A stretch of DNA of 58,214 nucleotides from Gemmata massiliana (GTDB taxonomy: Bacteria; Planctomycetota; Planctomycetia; Gemmatales; Gemmataceae), in contig HG799464.1 of assembly GCA_000531095.1 (NCBI GenBank), positions 970,205-1,028,418 of the forward strand, given 5' to 3'. The notes under the pieces were generated by a model. That model had not been told where the DNA came from, did not search any database, and was given only the letters and a program-made list of their open reading frames with translations. How positions within the stretch are numbered: position 1 is the stretch's first letter; each line of letters begins with the position of its first letter. Below are positions 26,522 through 35,760 of this stretch, piece by piece. The position numbers and the translations under genes were made by a program.

Positions 26522-28383
26522 TTACAGCTTGTCCGGGTTCAGGTCGCTCGCGTCGGTGCCGCCGAGCGATTGCCGAAGTACCTCGTTCATCACCAGCGTT
26601 GCGAGGGGATTCGTGGCCGCTCCGAATTCGTCAATGGAGCGCTGTAGCACGTTCAGCTCGGACCCGGCGATTGCCGATCGCAAAGTTTCGCTCGCCGAAG
26701 CGATCGCGGCGCGCTGGTCCGGTGTGAGTCTGTCAGCGGCCTGCGCGAGCGCCTTCTGGGTGTGACGCAAGTCGTTTTCGGCTTTGTTCCGCAACTCGAT
26801 GAGCCGGCGTGTGGTGAAGTCGTCTTGTGCGTTCTCGATGCTCTCGTTGACGAGCCGATCGACCTCTTCGGTTGTAAGGCCGTGGGCCGCCTGCACGGTC
26901 ACTTGCGCCTGCGTACCGCTGCGCTGTTCCTTGGCGGAAACGGTGAGGATGCCGTTGTGGTCCACGATGAACGTGACATCGACCTGCGCGAACTGCGCCG
27001 GCATCGGCGGGATGCCCGACAGCTTGAACGTGCCGAGGAACCGGCAATCCTTGGTGAGTTCGCGCTCGCCCTGGTAGATGTTGACGAGGATCGCGGTCTG
27101 GTTGTCGGCGCCGGTCGTGTACCGTGTGGTCGCGCGGGCGGGTACGGTGGCGTTGCGGTGAATCAGTTTGTCCACCACGCCGCCCAGCGTCTCGATCCCG
27201 AGCGAGAGCGGTACCACGTCGAGCAGGAGCATGTCCCGGCGCCCGCTCGTGAGGATGTCGGCTTGCACCGCAGCGCCCAGCGCAACGACCTCGTCCGGGT
27301 TCAGCCCCGTGTGCGGCGTTTTGCCGAAGAACTCACCGACCCGCTTGCGCACGAACGGGATTCGCGTCGACCCGCCGACGAGAACCACTTCGTCGACTTG
27401 GGCCGGTGTGAGGTGCGCGTCACGTAGTGCGGCCTTGCAGCGGTCCAAACTGCGATCGATGAGTGGCCGAATCAGTTCCTCGAACTCGGTCCGGGTAACA
27501 GTTCGGCGGAACGGAGCGAGTGACGCCCGGCTAGCGTTTTTGGACGCACGCAAATCGACCACAAGTTCGACCGTGTCGCTCGCGCTGAGGGCGATCTTCG
27601 TTTTTCGGCCGCGTCGCGAAGGTGCTGGAGCAGTTCCGGATCCTTTTCAGACCCCTGGAGGTCGAGCTCCATCTCTTTGGCCGCAACCTGCATCAGCAAC
27701 CGGTCGAAGTCATCGCCGCCGAGGTAGGTGTCGCCGTTGGTCGCGAGCACCTTGAACACGCCCTCGGCGAGCGACAGAACGGAACAATCGAACGTTCCGC
27801 CGCCCAGGTCGTACACCGCGATCGTGCCGGCCCCGCGGCGATCGAGGCCGTAAGCGAGCGCCGCGGCGGTCGGTTCGTTCACGATGCGCAGCACATCGAG
27901 TCCCGCGATGCGGCCGGCGTCACGAGTGGCCTGGCGCTGAGAGTCGTCGAAGTACGCGGGGACCGTGATAACCGCTTTCGTCGGGTTCCCGGCGCGCTTG
28001 CGCACCTCCTTCAGGATGAGTGCGGAAAGTTCTTCCGGTGTGTACTCGCGCCCGCCGATGTCGACGTGGAGCACCTTTCGGCCGTCCGCCGTTTCGCGCT
28101 CGACGATCTGGTGCGGGATGAGTTCCAGTTCTTTCTTCAGGTCCGCGAGCGTGCGCCCCATGAGGCGCTTCACGCTGAAGATCGTGTGTTCCGGGTCGGA
28201 CAGTGCCCGTTCCTTTGCGGCGCTCCCGACCAGTACGGACCCGTCGTCGTGGAAGGAAATACAACTCGGCACGAGCGCGGCGCCCGCCGCGTCGCGCACA
28301 ACGACCGGGCGCCCGTTTTCGACATACGCGGCGAGACTGAAGGTGGTTCCCAGATCGATACCGACAACGGACGGGTTCATCAT
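26522..28383 (-). pseudogene. hscA: Hsp70-type chaperone HscA with a single-base frameshift
   Basis: Two overlapping frames give one Hsp70 of about 620 residues. The first, from ATG 28383 or 28380, carries SVVGIDLGTTFSLAAYVENG, the KKA-type loop, VITVPAYFDDSQRQATRDAG and IAVYDLGGGTFDCSVL, and holds the ATPase domain up to RDAAEK. The second continues VVDLRASKNASRAS, VVLVGGSTRIPFVRKRV and the substrate-binding domain LLLDVVPLSLGIETLGG. The switch lies at the five-base T-run 27601-27605 (five A on the coding strand). One more A restores AAEKTKIALSASDTVEL, so a base is missing there by mutation, sequencing error or slippage. HscA assists transfer of clusters from IscU with HscB. The gene sits between a zinc-ribbon gene and iscX. 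Confidence 0.9.
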
Positions 28384-28555
28384 GGTGTCGCGGCGGTCGC
28401 CGGTTGGCTCTCGAAGTGTCTGCGGGTGCGAGTGCGTGGAAACTCGATCTCCACCCGCGGAAACGGATTTACTGAAAGGGCGATCAAGGGTACCGGCTCG
28501 CGGCCTCCGCCTTTCGGAGCAATCAGTGCCCGTGCCAAACAACTCCCGAGTGACC

Positions 28556-29233
28556 TCAGGGGGTCGGTGGGTGGCTCTTCTCCAAAAGTGTTTTGATCTC
28601 ACCCAGTCGGTCGTACATTGCGAAACCGAGGAGGATGATTTCGCAGTAAATTCTCGTCAGCAGGAGATAAAACGGGACAGCGATCAAGAGGTACAAGATC
28701 CCGCCAAAAATAAGTTCTATCTTGCCCGTGACCAACCCGTACAGGGAGGCAACTAAACCAATACCAACAAGAATCAGAGCAATGAGAAAAAATGTCAGCT
28801 TGACGAATAGAGGAGCGACGAACTCCTTGAAGAACAGGAAGTCCTTCAGAACACTCTTTCCACCTCCGGTCCGTCGCGGCTTGCGGACCGGGAGGTCGTC
28901 CTCTTCATCGTCCTCGTACTTCCGCTTCTTCTTGACGTCACGAGCGTCGTCCTCGTCGTCCCGAAAGCGCTCCTTGGAAGGCCGAGGGGCTTTGGCGCCC
29001 CGAGACGACTTCCGCTCGTCTTCTTCCGCGGCGTCAAAATCGAACGCCCCGCCGCTTGCAGCGACGGGCGCTGGTGCGGAGGGCGGGGGGGCTTTCGCGG
29101 GTGCGTTCTGGTAATCGAGACCTTCATCGGTGACAACGACCGGGGTGCCGCAGTTCTTGCACGTGAACTTGCGGCCGATGACCGAGGCGCTCACGTTGTA
29201 CGCGGTTCCGCACTTAGGACAGGCGTTCTTCAT
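28556..29233 (-). CDS. Zinc-ribbon membrane protein (DUF4282-like)
   Basis: 225 residues. The N-terminal zinc ribbon has C-x2-C pairs in NACPKCGTAYNVS and FTCKNCGTPVVV. A long disordered charged region (about 45-125, rich in D, E, K, R) follows. Two C-terminal transmembrane segments (LTFFLIALILVGIGLVASLYG and LIFGGILYLLIAVPFYLLL) precede RIYCEIILLGFAMYDRLGEI, the DUF4282 ending. It lies between tRNA-Val and hscA on the same strand, inside the isc cluster. Nothing in it points directly to cluster assembly, so it may be a passenger. The membrane topology would put the zinc ribbon in the cytoplasm. Confidence 0.75.
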   Translation of the reverse strand: MKNACPKCGTAYNVSASVIGRKFTCKNCGTPVVVTDEGLDYQNAPAKAPPPSAPAPVAASGGAFDFDAAEEDERKSSRGAKAPRPSKERFRDDEDDARDVKKKRKYEDDEEDDLPVRKPRRTGGGKSVLKDFLFFKEFVAPLFVKLTFFLIALILVGIGLVASLYGLVTGKIELIFGGILYLLIAVPFYLLLTRIYCEIILLGFAMYDRLGEIKTLLEKSHPPTP

Positions 29234-29266
29234 GGAGAACTCGATGCGGGAAATGTGTGTTGCGAG

Positions 29267-29339
29267 TGGGCGTGGAGGGACTCGAACCCCCGACTTCCTC
29301 CTTGTAAGGGAGGCACTCTAACCGCTGAGTTACACGCCC
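29267..29339 (-). tRNA. tRNA-Val (anticodon UAC)
   Basis: Read on the minus strand, the 7-bp acceptor stem GGGCGTG pairs with CACGCCC. The anticodon stem CCTCC/GGAGG encloses the loop CTTACAA, giving anticodon TAC, so it decodes valine GUA/GUG. The T-arm GGGGGTTCGAGTCCCTC is canonical. The discriminator base is A and CCA is not encoded, so it needs the CCA-adding enzyme. It lies between the CMD protein gene and the zinc-ribbon gene of the isc cluster, on the same strand. Confidence 0.93.
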
Positions 29340-29346
29340 GAATCCG

Positions 29347-29649
29347 TTAACCGATGGCATGGGTGCCGTGGGTCACGGCTCCGCCCGCGCGAAGGGCCGC
29401 GGCCACCAGTGTCGCTTCGGTCAGCTCGGCTTCCGTCGCGCCAGCCGCCTTCGCCTTCTTAACGTGGACATCAATGCAATAAGGGCATTGTGTCGTAACG
29501 GCCACCGCTACCGCGATCAGTTCTTTGACTTTTACCGACAGCGCGCCGTCCTTGAACACCGCGGCGTTCAGCGCGTCGAACGCCGCCATGCCCTCCGGGG
29601 CCAGTTCCTTCATCGTCTTGAGCTTCTTCAAGTTGGCCGGGTCGTACAT
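29347..29649 (-). CDS. Carboxymuconolactone decarboxylase / AhpD-like family protein
   Basis: 100 residues. The conserved helical core KELIAVAVAVTTQCPYCIDVHVKKAKAAG carries the C-x2-C-x3-H peroxidatic motif of AhpD-type proteins, which reduce peroxide with thiol chemistry. It starts 12 bp after hscB and so is co-transcribed with the isc genes. A role in protecting cluster assembly from peroxide is plausible but is inference. Confidence 0.88.
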   Translation of the reverse strand: MYDPANLKKLKTMKELAPEGMAAFDALNAAVFKDGALSVKVKELIAVAVAVTTQCPYCIDVHVKKAKAAGATEAELTEATLVAAALRAGGAVTHGTHAIG

Positions 29650-29661
29650 AGTGGCTCCCGT

Positions 29662-30183
29662 TCAGTCGTTGAGGTCGCGGAGCAGCCCGCGCACGTACTT
29701 CGCCGCGTTCAATAGACCTCGAACCCGAATCCGGAGGTTCGCGCGCTGGTCACTCTCGGGTGGGGTTGCGGCGAGCTGATCGAACAGCGTCGCGACTTCA
29801 CCCATCAGCCCGTCGAACCGGGCGCCAAAGCTCCGTTCGAGGCGCTCGGTTTCAGCCGATTTCCCGCGGGCCGTTTCGATCTCCTCGCGAGCATCGAGCA
29901 TTTCTGCGAGGAACGCGGGCGGCACCTGCTTGTGTTCCGCCGCACTCGGACCGCCCTCAAGCGCGAGCAGGTGCTCGGCACGGGCAAACGGGTCGCGGAG
30001 TGTGTTGTATGCCTCGTTGACCGCCGCTGACAGTTCCAGACTCGCGTTTAGGTCCGCCGACGAACCCGCGAGGTGGAAGTCGGGGTGGACCGCGCGCGAT
30101 TGTGCGAGATACAACCGTTCCAACTCGCCCACGTCAACAGTAAACCGCCTCGGGAGGCCGAGGCGGTCAAAGTGGTCGGTCAT
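29662..30183 (-). CDS. hscB: Co-chaperone HscB (J-domain)
   Basis: 173 residues from the ATG at 30183 (MTDHFDRLGLPRRFTVDVGE); an upstream in-frame ATG at 30207 adds eight residues that do not fit the family. The J-domain HPD motif is in SRAVHPDFHLAG near residue 35, followed by VNEAYNTLRDPFARAEHLL. The C-terminal helical domain (PPAFLAEMLDAREEIE) is the IscU-binding region. HscB recruits HscA to IscU. It is followed 12 bp later by the AhpD-like gene and preceded by iscA. Confidence 0.93.
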   Translation of the reverse strand: MTDHFDRLGLPRRFTVDVGELERLYLAQSRAVHPDFHLAGSSADLNASLELSAAVNEAYNTLRDPFARAEHLLALEGGPSAAEHKQVPPAFLAEMLDAREEIETARGKSAETERLERSFGARFDGLMGEVATLFDQLAATPPESDQRANLRIRVRGLLNAAKYVRGLLRDLND

Positions 30184-30230
30184 AGCTTTCTGGTTCCAGG
30201 GCCGCACGTCTCTCGGCCGGATTTGGCGAA

Positions 30231-30653
30231 CTACATGCTGTACGAGCTACCGCAGCCACAGGTGCTCTTGGCTTGCGGGTTCGAGATCGTGAAGCCGCGC
30301 TTGTTCAGATCGTCGTGGAAGTCCACGGTCGCACCGTTGAGGTACAGGAGCGAGCGCTTGTCCACGACCACTTCGATGCCGTAGAACTCGAACTTGTGGT
30401 CCGACTTCTCGTCGTATTTGGCGTCGAGGTCGAGCTTGTTCTGGAACCCGCTGCACCCGCCGCCCTGCACGCGGACGCGGAGGTACAGCTTGCCGTCCGG
30501 CTCGATTTCCTTGCGCTCGATCATGTCGGCGATGTGGCGCTTGACTTCCAGTGCGGCCTTTTCCGTTACGGTGACGGGCGGCGCGACCGGGGCCGCGTCC
30601 TTGAGGCCCAGCCCTTGGGGTTCGTTCGCAACAGCGGTGGACATCGGAATCAC
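30231..30653 (-). CDS. iscA: A-type iron-sulfur carrier protein (IscA/HesB family)
   Basis: 140 residues. The core KLYLRVRVQGGGCSGFQNKLDLD near 75 and the C-terminal STCGCGSSYSM carry the three cysteines (C, then C-x-C) that bind iron or a [2Fe-2S] cluster. An N-terminal extension of about 30 residues (ANEPQGLGLKDAAPVAPPVTV) is longer than in E. coli IscA. An ATG at 30644 is an alternative start. It lies between iscU and hscB in the operon. Confidence 0.93.
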   Translation of the reverse strand: MIPMSTAVANEPQGLGLKDAAPVAPPVTVTEKAALEVKRHIADMIERKEIEPDGKLYLRVRVQGGGCSGFQNKLDLDAKYDEKSDHKFEFYGIEVVVDKRSLLYLNGATVDFHDDLNKRGFTISNPQAKSTCGCGSSYSM

Positions 30654-30719
30654 CTTTCGTTTGGTCCGGGGATCGGGACTAAATTCGTTGGGGGATTATA
30701 CCGCGGTAGGGGTGACGAG

Positions 30720-31145
30720 TTACACTCCGGCCGGTTCCGGTTGCTCGCTTTTCTCGGTGGGCGCGCCGTTCTTCTCGTGGTAGTTCTTCAGCGCCGCCTT
30801 GATCGCGTCCTCGGCCAGAACCGAGCAGTGGACCTTGACCGGCGGGAGCGCGAGTTCTTCCACGATCTCGGTGTTCTTGATCGCGAGCGCCTCGTCCACC
30901 GTCTTCCCCTTGAGCCACTCGGTCGCGAGGCTGCTCGACGCGATCGCGGACCCGCACCCGAACGTCTTGAACTTCGCGTCTTCAATAACGCCCGTTTCCG
31001 CGTTCACCTTGATCTGGAGCCGCATCACGTCGCCGCACTCCGGGGCGCCGACCAGCCCGGTGCCCACGTTCGGGTCCGCGATGTCGAAGCTCCCGACGTT
31101 CCGCGGGTTGTTGTAGTGGTCGAGTACCTTTTCGCTGTACGGCAT
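30720..31145 (-). CDS. iscU: Iron-sulfur cluster scaffold protein IscU
   Basis: 141 residues from the ATG at 31145 (MPYSEKVLDHYNNPRNVGSF). The three cluster-ligand cysteines are in VGAPECGDVM, FKTFGCGSAIASSSLA and PVKVHCSVLAEDA. The chaperone-recognition motif LPPVKVHCS (LPPVK) for HscA is intact. A short glutamate- and proline-rich C-terminal tail is extra. It is 50 bp downstream of iscS and receives sulfur from it. Confidence 0.95.
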   Translation of the reverse strand: MPYSEKVLDHYNNPRNVGSFDIADPNVGTGLVGAPECGDVMRLQIKVNAETGVIEDAKFKTFGCGSAIASSSLATEWLKGKTVDEALAIKNTEIVEELALPPVKVHCSVLAEDAIKAALKNYHEKNGAPTEKSEQPEPAGV

Positions 31146-31195
31146 GTCGCTCTCCTGCAAAGTTTGATGCGGCCTACGACCGCGGAGGTTCAAAA

Positions 31196-32413
31196 TTAGT
31201 GCCCGGCCCACTCGATAGTTTTCAGGTCGATGCCCGCTTGCACCATCTCGTACAGCGGGGACATCGCGCGGAGGCGGTTCACCTCGCGGACGACCAGATC
31301 GACAACAAAGTCCACCTCCGCTTCAGTGTTGAAGCGGCCCAGCCCGAAGCGGATGCTGGAGTGCGCGAGTTCGTCTCCCACGCCCAGCGCCCGGAGCACG
31401 TAACTCGGTTCGAGGCTCGCGCTCGTGCAGGCGGACCCGCTCGACACGGCCACGTCCTTGATGCCCATCATCAGCCCCTCGCCCTCGACATAGGCGAAGC
31501 TGATGTTCGCGTTACCGGGGAGGCGCTCGGTGGGGTGCCCGTTCAGGTAGCTCTCGGGGAGCTTATCCATGATGCCCGCGCGGAGACGCTCGCGGAGAGC
31601 GAACGTCCGTTGCGTTTCTTCGGGCATTTCGGCCTTCGCAATCGCGCACGCGACGCCGAGGCCGACAATCAGCGGAACCGGGAGCGTGCCGGAGCGCATT
31701 CCGCGCTCGTGCCCGCCACCGTCGATTTGTGGTTCCAGGCGCACCCGCGGGTCTTTCTTGCGGACGTACAAGGCACCGATGCCCTTCGGCCCGTAGATTT
31801 TGTGGGCCGTCAGGCTCAACAGGTCGATGCCCATGTCTTCGACGTCGAGCGGGATCTTCCCGACCGCTTGCACCGCGTCGGTGTGGAAGAGGACGCCCTT
31901 TTCTTTGCAGAGGCGGCCGATGGCGCGGATCGGCTGGAGGCTGCCGATCTCGTTGTTCGCGGCCATGATCGACACGAGGACCGTCTTGTCGGTGATCGCT
32001 TCGCGGATCTGTTCGGCGTGGACTTGGCCGTACTTATCGACCGGCAGGTACGTGACCCGGAACCCGTCGCGCTCGAGGCGCTTGCAGGTATCGAGCGTGG
32101 CCTTATGCTCGGTCGCCTGCGTGATGACGTGGTTGCCCTTCTTCTTGTACATCGCGGCAACGCCCTTGATCGCAAGGTTGTTGCTCTCGGTCGCGCCGCT
32201 CGTGAAAATGACTTCCTTCGCGCTCGCGCCGATGATGCTCGCGATCTGACCGCGTGCCGTTTCGACGGCTTCTTCGGCCTCCCAGCCGAACGGGTGGTTG
32301 CGACTGGCCGCGTTCCCGTACTTTTCGGTGAAATAGGGCAGCATCGCTTCCACCACGCGCGGGTCCGTGCGGGTGGTCGCGTTGTTGTCCATGTAAACCG
32401 GCATCTTCGTCAT
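31196..32413 (-). CDS. iscS: Cysteine desulfurase IscS
   Basis: 405 residues from the ATG at 32413 ([20 protein letters not shown]); upstream residues of the open frame are not family-like. This PLP enzyme converts cysteine to alanine and passes sulfur to IscU. The PLP lysine is in [18 protein letters not shown] near residue 208. The active-site cysteine is in the loop [20 protein letters not shown] near 330. It follows iscR and leads the scaffold genes. Confidence 0.96.
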   Translation of the reverse strand: MTKMPVYMDNNATTRTDPRVVEAMLPYFTEKYGNAASRNHPFGWEAEEAVETARGQIASIIGASAKEVIFTSGATESNNLAIKGVAAMYKKKGNHVITQATEHKATLDTCKRLERDGFRVTYLPVDKYGQVHAEQIREAITDKTVLVSIMAANNEIGSLQPIRAIGRLCKEKGVLFHTDAVQAVGKIPLDVEDMGIDLLSLTAHKIYGPKGIGALYVRKKDPRVRLEPQIDGGGHERGMRSGTLPVPLIVGLGVACAIAKAEMPEETQRTFALRERLRAGIMDKLPESYLNGHPTERLPGNANISFAYVEGEGLMMGIKDVAVSSGSACTSASLEPSYVLRALGVGDELAHSSIRFGLGRFNTEAEVDFVVDLVVREVNRLRAMSPLYEMVQAGIDLKTIEWAGH

Positions 32414-32520
32414 TGTCGTGTCCGAGTCCTGGTGCCGTTGAGCAACCGTACCAGCGGATCGCTCGCCCGCCGGTAGTGGTGCGAACCAGGGGCCGCACCA
32501 CGAGAAAAATCCCGAGCGGT

Positions 32521-33009
32521 TTACGCCGGGGACGGTTCGACCGCGCCGGCCGAACAGCACCCTGTTGTCGCCAAGAGGGGCAAAGAGTGGAGCGCAGAGG
32601 GCTTTGCTTTCGGGTCGAACAGCTCCGTGAGCATGACCCCTCGCAGCACGCCCATTAACCTCTGGTGGACTTCCGCCATCGGCCCTTTAACCGTGCACGA
32701 CGAAGCGTGCGAGCAGGCATCAGCGCCCGCGTCCGCGGTGTGGTTACATACCGTGAGTTGGAAACCGTCTTCCACGGTTTCGAGTAGTTCCGCAAGACTG
32801 GTGGTGGCTGCGTCGCGAGCGAGTGCGTACCCGCCTTTCACTCCCCGGTGACTGGCGACGAACCCGTTCTGACACAGTTCTTTGAGGATGTTCGCGACGA
32901 ACGGACGACTGAGACCGAACTGTTCCGCAATAGCGCGGGCCGTCCCGCCCTCTTTTCGCTGGTACAGAAAGGACAATATCAGGAGGGCGTAATCGGCCTT
33001 GCGACTCAT
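32521..33009 (-). CDS. iscR: Rrf2-family regulator IscR
   Basis: 162 residues from the ATG at 33009 ([20 protein letters not shown]). A winged helix-turn-helix ([22 protein letters not shown]) is followed by [25 protein letters not shown]. The three cysteines in a C-x10-C-x5-C layout ([19 protein letters not shown]) match the cluster-binding loop of IscR-type sensors, though the first spacing is longer than in E. coli. It is the first gene of the isc cluster, so feedback control of the operon is likely. Confidence 0.9.
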   Translation of the reverse strand: MSRKADYALLILSFLYQRKEGGTARAIAEQFGLSRPFVANILKELCQNGFVASHRGVKGGYALARDAATTSLAELLETVEDGFQLTVCNHTADAGADACSHASSCTVKGPMAEVHQRLMGVLRGVMLTELFDPKAKPSALHSLPLLATTGCCSAGAVEPSPA

Positions 33010-33189
33010 CAGTGTCACGGCTCGCCCTCGCTTTGTGGACAACTCAATTCGGGAATCAGCACTCACACTATTCCATTTCTACCCACGGAACTGTATCTGG
33101 CAAGTGCTATTTCACCAGCGACCGCACTTTACGCACCTTCGCGGAGTTGCTAAATGCCCGTCAGCCAGGCCATTTTGGGGAGCATCCGC

Positions 33190-34037
33190 ATGGACGCGGC
33201 GAATCGCACAGGATTGAGTCTCGTGATCCCCGCCTTTAACGAGGCTACAGTGATCGCTCGTGCCATTGCCGAAGCGGAAGCATCGCTCACCACATACTTT
33301 GGGTCGTTTGAAGTATTAGTCGTCGATGACGGTAGCGGAGACACTACCGCAGCCGAGGTGAGCGCAACTCTTCCCAGTGCCCCACACACGCGACTGCTGC
33401 GTCACGAAGGGAACCGCGGTTACGGAGTCGCATTGCGAACGGGCTTCGAGGCCGCGCGGTTCGATCTGGTCGCATTTACCGATGCGGACTGTCAGTTCGA
33501 CCTCACCGAACTGGCGCAACTCGCAGACTTAGCAGCAGATACGCCGGTTGTGGTGGGTTACCGGGCGGACCGAAAAGACCCGTGGCGCCGGCGGTTCCTG
33601 TCGTGGGGTACAACGTAATGGCCCGCGCCCTACTCGGCACGCGGGTTCGTGACGTGGACTGCGCCCTGAAAGTGTTCCACCGCAGCGCACTCGCGGGATT
33701 GCTGCCCGAGTCACGCGGGTTCTTCGTGAACACCGAAATGATGACCCGCGCTCGTCAGCAGAACCTTCCGGTCACTGAAGTCCCCGTGACGCACCGTCCG
33801 CGTGCCGGGGGCGAGAGTAAGGTGTCGCTGCGCGAAGTCCCGCGAACGGCCCGCAAGCTGTTCGCGTTCTGGTGGCAGGAAGTGATTCGCGGCGCAACTC
33901 CTACCGTCACACCGGCGGTGTTCCAGACGAAGATACCGACTCCGCAAGTAATTGCTTCACAAGATCATGTGCCTGATCTTTTGTCGCCACGCGCCCCTCA
34001 AGTTGCGCCTCCCGCACGGCATCGAGCAGCCGCTTGA
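33190..34037 (+). pseudogene. GT2-family glycosyltransferase with a single-base frameshift
   Basis: Frame one (ATG 33190 preceded by GGGGAG; an ATG at 33154 is also open) reads LSLVIPAFNEATVIARAI, FEVLVVDDGSGDTTAAEV, HEGNRGYGVALRTGFEAA and VAFTDADCQFD. These are the GT-A nucleotide-sugar and metal-binding motifs. It stops at 33618. Frame two continues YNVMARALLGTRVRDVDCALKVFHR and TEVPVTHRPRAGGESKVSLREV to 34037. Inserting one T near 33609 joins them as FLSWGYNVM. The family resembles dolichyl-phosphate-mannose/undecaprenyl sugar synthases. The 3' end overlaps the convergent CCA-adding enzyme gene by about 130 bp. Confidence 0.85.
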
Positions 34038-35364
34038 AGGCGGGGCCGGGCTTCAGCCCCTTTGCGATAAGATCCTCGCCCGTCAGAACGGGGGGCGGGT
34101 TCAATTCTTCTGGGGGCGTGTTCCTCAACACACGCTCACAGAATTCGACGTGTTCGATACTGCTCCCGCGCGCCAGTGCGATCGCTCGATGGAGCGCGAG
34201 CAGTTCTTCAATGCCGGGGTGAACGAGGATCGGTTTCAGTTTGCTCGCGCGCATTGTGGGCGCGTCAAGCAAGTAGTCCTGCTTCTCAACGAGCCAACTG
34301 AGCCGCACCGTTTCGATGTTCGACAGCTTCAGGCGCTCCGCGATGCGCTCCGCGGTCGCCTTACCCGTGGTGTGTAACACGGCCGCAAATACGAGCGGGA
34401 ATGGGGAGAAGAACCCCTCCCCAACCCCTCCCCCAAGGGGAGAGGGGCTTAAAACCAACGATGGCTCTGTTCCCCTTTCCTTCGTCGCCGGTCCGCGAGA
34501 AGCTCCGCTGACAGGACCGGCGCTCGAAGAAGCGAAGGGGGTTAGGGGGTTAGGTCGTCTTTCCTCCCCTTTCCCTTCAGGGAGGGGGGACAGGGGGGTA
34601 GGTGTGCCTTTTTCCCCCAATCCCTCCACCACCCGAACCGTATCCGCCCACACGTTCGGCGCGGCAACCTCGGGCAGAATCGCGGCAGCTAGTCCCAATT
34701 CGTGGAGCAACCCCAGCCCGTGTGCGCGGTTCGGATGAACGAGCAGTTTCCGCAACTCTTCTGCAATGCGCTCCGCGGAAACGACTTGGATCTGTGCGGC
34801 CATTGCGCGGGCCGCGTCGTGCGTGGCGGGGTCTACGGCTAGTGCAAAGCGGGTCGCCATGCGCACCGCTCGCAGGATGCGCAACTTGTCCTCGGTGAAC
34901 CGCGCAACCGGATCGCCGATGGCGCGTAGAGTTTTCGCTTCGAGATCCGCGCGCCCACCGACGAAGTCGATGAGTTCCGCCTTCACCGGGTCGAAGAACA
35001 TGCCGTTGATGGTGAAGTCGCGGCGCTGGGCGTCTTCTTCGGGCGACGAGAATGTAACCGTTTCGGGGCGCCGACCGTCGATGTAAACCCCGTCGGCGCG
35101 GAAGCTCGCAACTTCGATCGTGAGCCATTCGCCGTCGTCGCTCTTCGGTCCGATGACTTGCACGACGCCGAAGTGGGCACCGATCTCGTTGCGTCGGCGG
35201 AACAGCGGGCGCAACTGCTCCGGGCGCGCGGACGTAGCGACATCGTAGTCATCGGGGGTGAGTCCGAGCAGTTCGTCGCGCACGCACCCACCGGCCCAAA
35301 GTGCCGTGAAGCCAGCGTTCTGGAGTTTACGAACGACATCGAGTGCGAATTCGCGGTCCGTCAT
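33907..35364 (-). CDS. CCA-adding tRNA nucleotidyltransferase / poly(A) polymerase family, with an in-frame repeat insertion
   Basis: 485 residues from the ATG at 35364 (MTDREFALDVVRKLQNAGFT). The head domain has WAGGCVRDELLGLTPDDYDVATSA near 27-50, with the catalytic G-G-x-V-R-D and D-x-D. RRDFTINGMFFDP near 107 and KTLRAIGDPVARFTEDKLRILRAVRMATRF near 135 complete the nucleotide-specificity region. Residues about 245-320 (TPLSPLPEGKGEERR cut short, then SPSPLGGGVGEGF) are low-complexity and correspond to an inserted repeat. The tail domain resumes at PLVFAAVLHTTGKATAERIAERL. The enzyme maintains the tRNA 3' CCA; the local tRNA-Val lacks an encoded CCA. Confidence 0.88.
   Translation of the reverse strand: MTDREFALDVVRKLQNAGFTALWAGGCVRDELLGLTPDDYDVATSARPEQLRPLFRRRNEIGAHFGVVQVIGPKSDDGEWLTIEVASFRADGVYIDGRRPETVTFSSPEEDAQRRDFTINGMFFDPVKAELIDFVGGRADLEAKTLRAIGDPVARFTEDKLRILRAVRMATRFALAVDPATHDAARAMAAQIQVVSAERIAEELRKLLVHPNRAHGLGLLHELGLAAAILPEVAAPNVWADTVRVVEGLGEKGTPTPLSPLPEGKGEERRPNPLTPFASSSAGPVSGASRGPATKERGTEPSLVLSPSPLGGGVGEGFFSPFPLVFAAVLHTTGKATAERIAERLKLSNIETVRLSWLVEKQDYLLDAPTMRASKLKPILVHPGIEELLALHRAIALARGSSIEHVEFCERVLRNTPPEELNPPPVLTGEDLIAKGLKPGPAFKRLLDAVREAQLEGRVATKDQAHDLVKQLLAESVSSSGTPPV
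34410..34615. repeat. C-rich palindromic repeat element inserted in-frame in the CCA enzyme gene
   Basis: About 200 bp with C/G-rich ends (AACCCCTCCCCAACCCCTCC near 34413 and AGGGAGGGGGGACAGGGGGG near 34576) and an internal perfect 9-bp inverted repeat, CGCCGGTCC at 34486-34494 with GGACCGGCG at 34514-34522. On the coding strand it translates without a stop into a proline/glycine-rich loop absent from the family. Similar 'LSPLPEGKGE / SPSPLGGGVGEGF' protein insertions are seen where small palindromic repeats invade genes. Confidence 0.7.
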
Positions 35365-35442
35365 ATCTAGCCAAGCGAAGGAATCGGTTCGTGATACAGT
35401 AGAGTCGCTGCACAATAGTGGCCGGGTGCGTAGGTTTGGTGT

Positions 35443-35760
35443 ATGAGCCACACGAGTCGGTTGAGGCGAATGCCGGACACGTTCCGTCAACTGACCGGGA
35501 TTACCCCCGATGCGTTCGACCAACTGTTGGCCGAACTCGAACCGCGTTACCCGCAGGCCGACGCCAAGCGGAAGAAGCGGCCCTCTCGTCAGCGGAAGCC
35601 GGGTGCGGGGCGCAAGTTCGCGCGCCCGTTGAGCGACCGATTGCTGATGCTGTTGATGTACTACCGGACCTACACCACCCACGCCTTCCTCGGGTTCTTG
35701 TTCGGCATCGACGACCGTTCCGTGTGCCGCAACATCAGCGACTCTAGTAGCTCAGTTCAC
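35443..35760 (+). mobile_element. Truncated IS5-type transposase (N-terminal helix-turn-helix only)
   Basis: The frame from 35443 reads MSHTSRLRRMPDTFRQLTGI, then FDQLLAELEPRYPQAD and LSDRLLMLLMYYRTYTTHAFLGFLFGIDDRSVCRNI. This is the helix-turn-helix domain found at the start of IS5-group Tnp4 transposases. Identity to a transposase stops at about 35742 and the DDE catalytic domain is absent. The next recognisable coding sequence begins at 35897. The fragment marks the left edge of the defence-related genes. No inverted repeats were identified with confidence. Confidence 0.75.

Noticed and set aside
31199-32476. Plus-strand 425-codon open frame opposite iscS
   Set aside because: Shadow; IscS on the minus strand has the PLP lysine and active cysteine.
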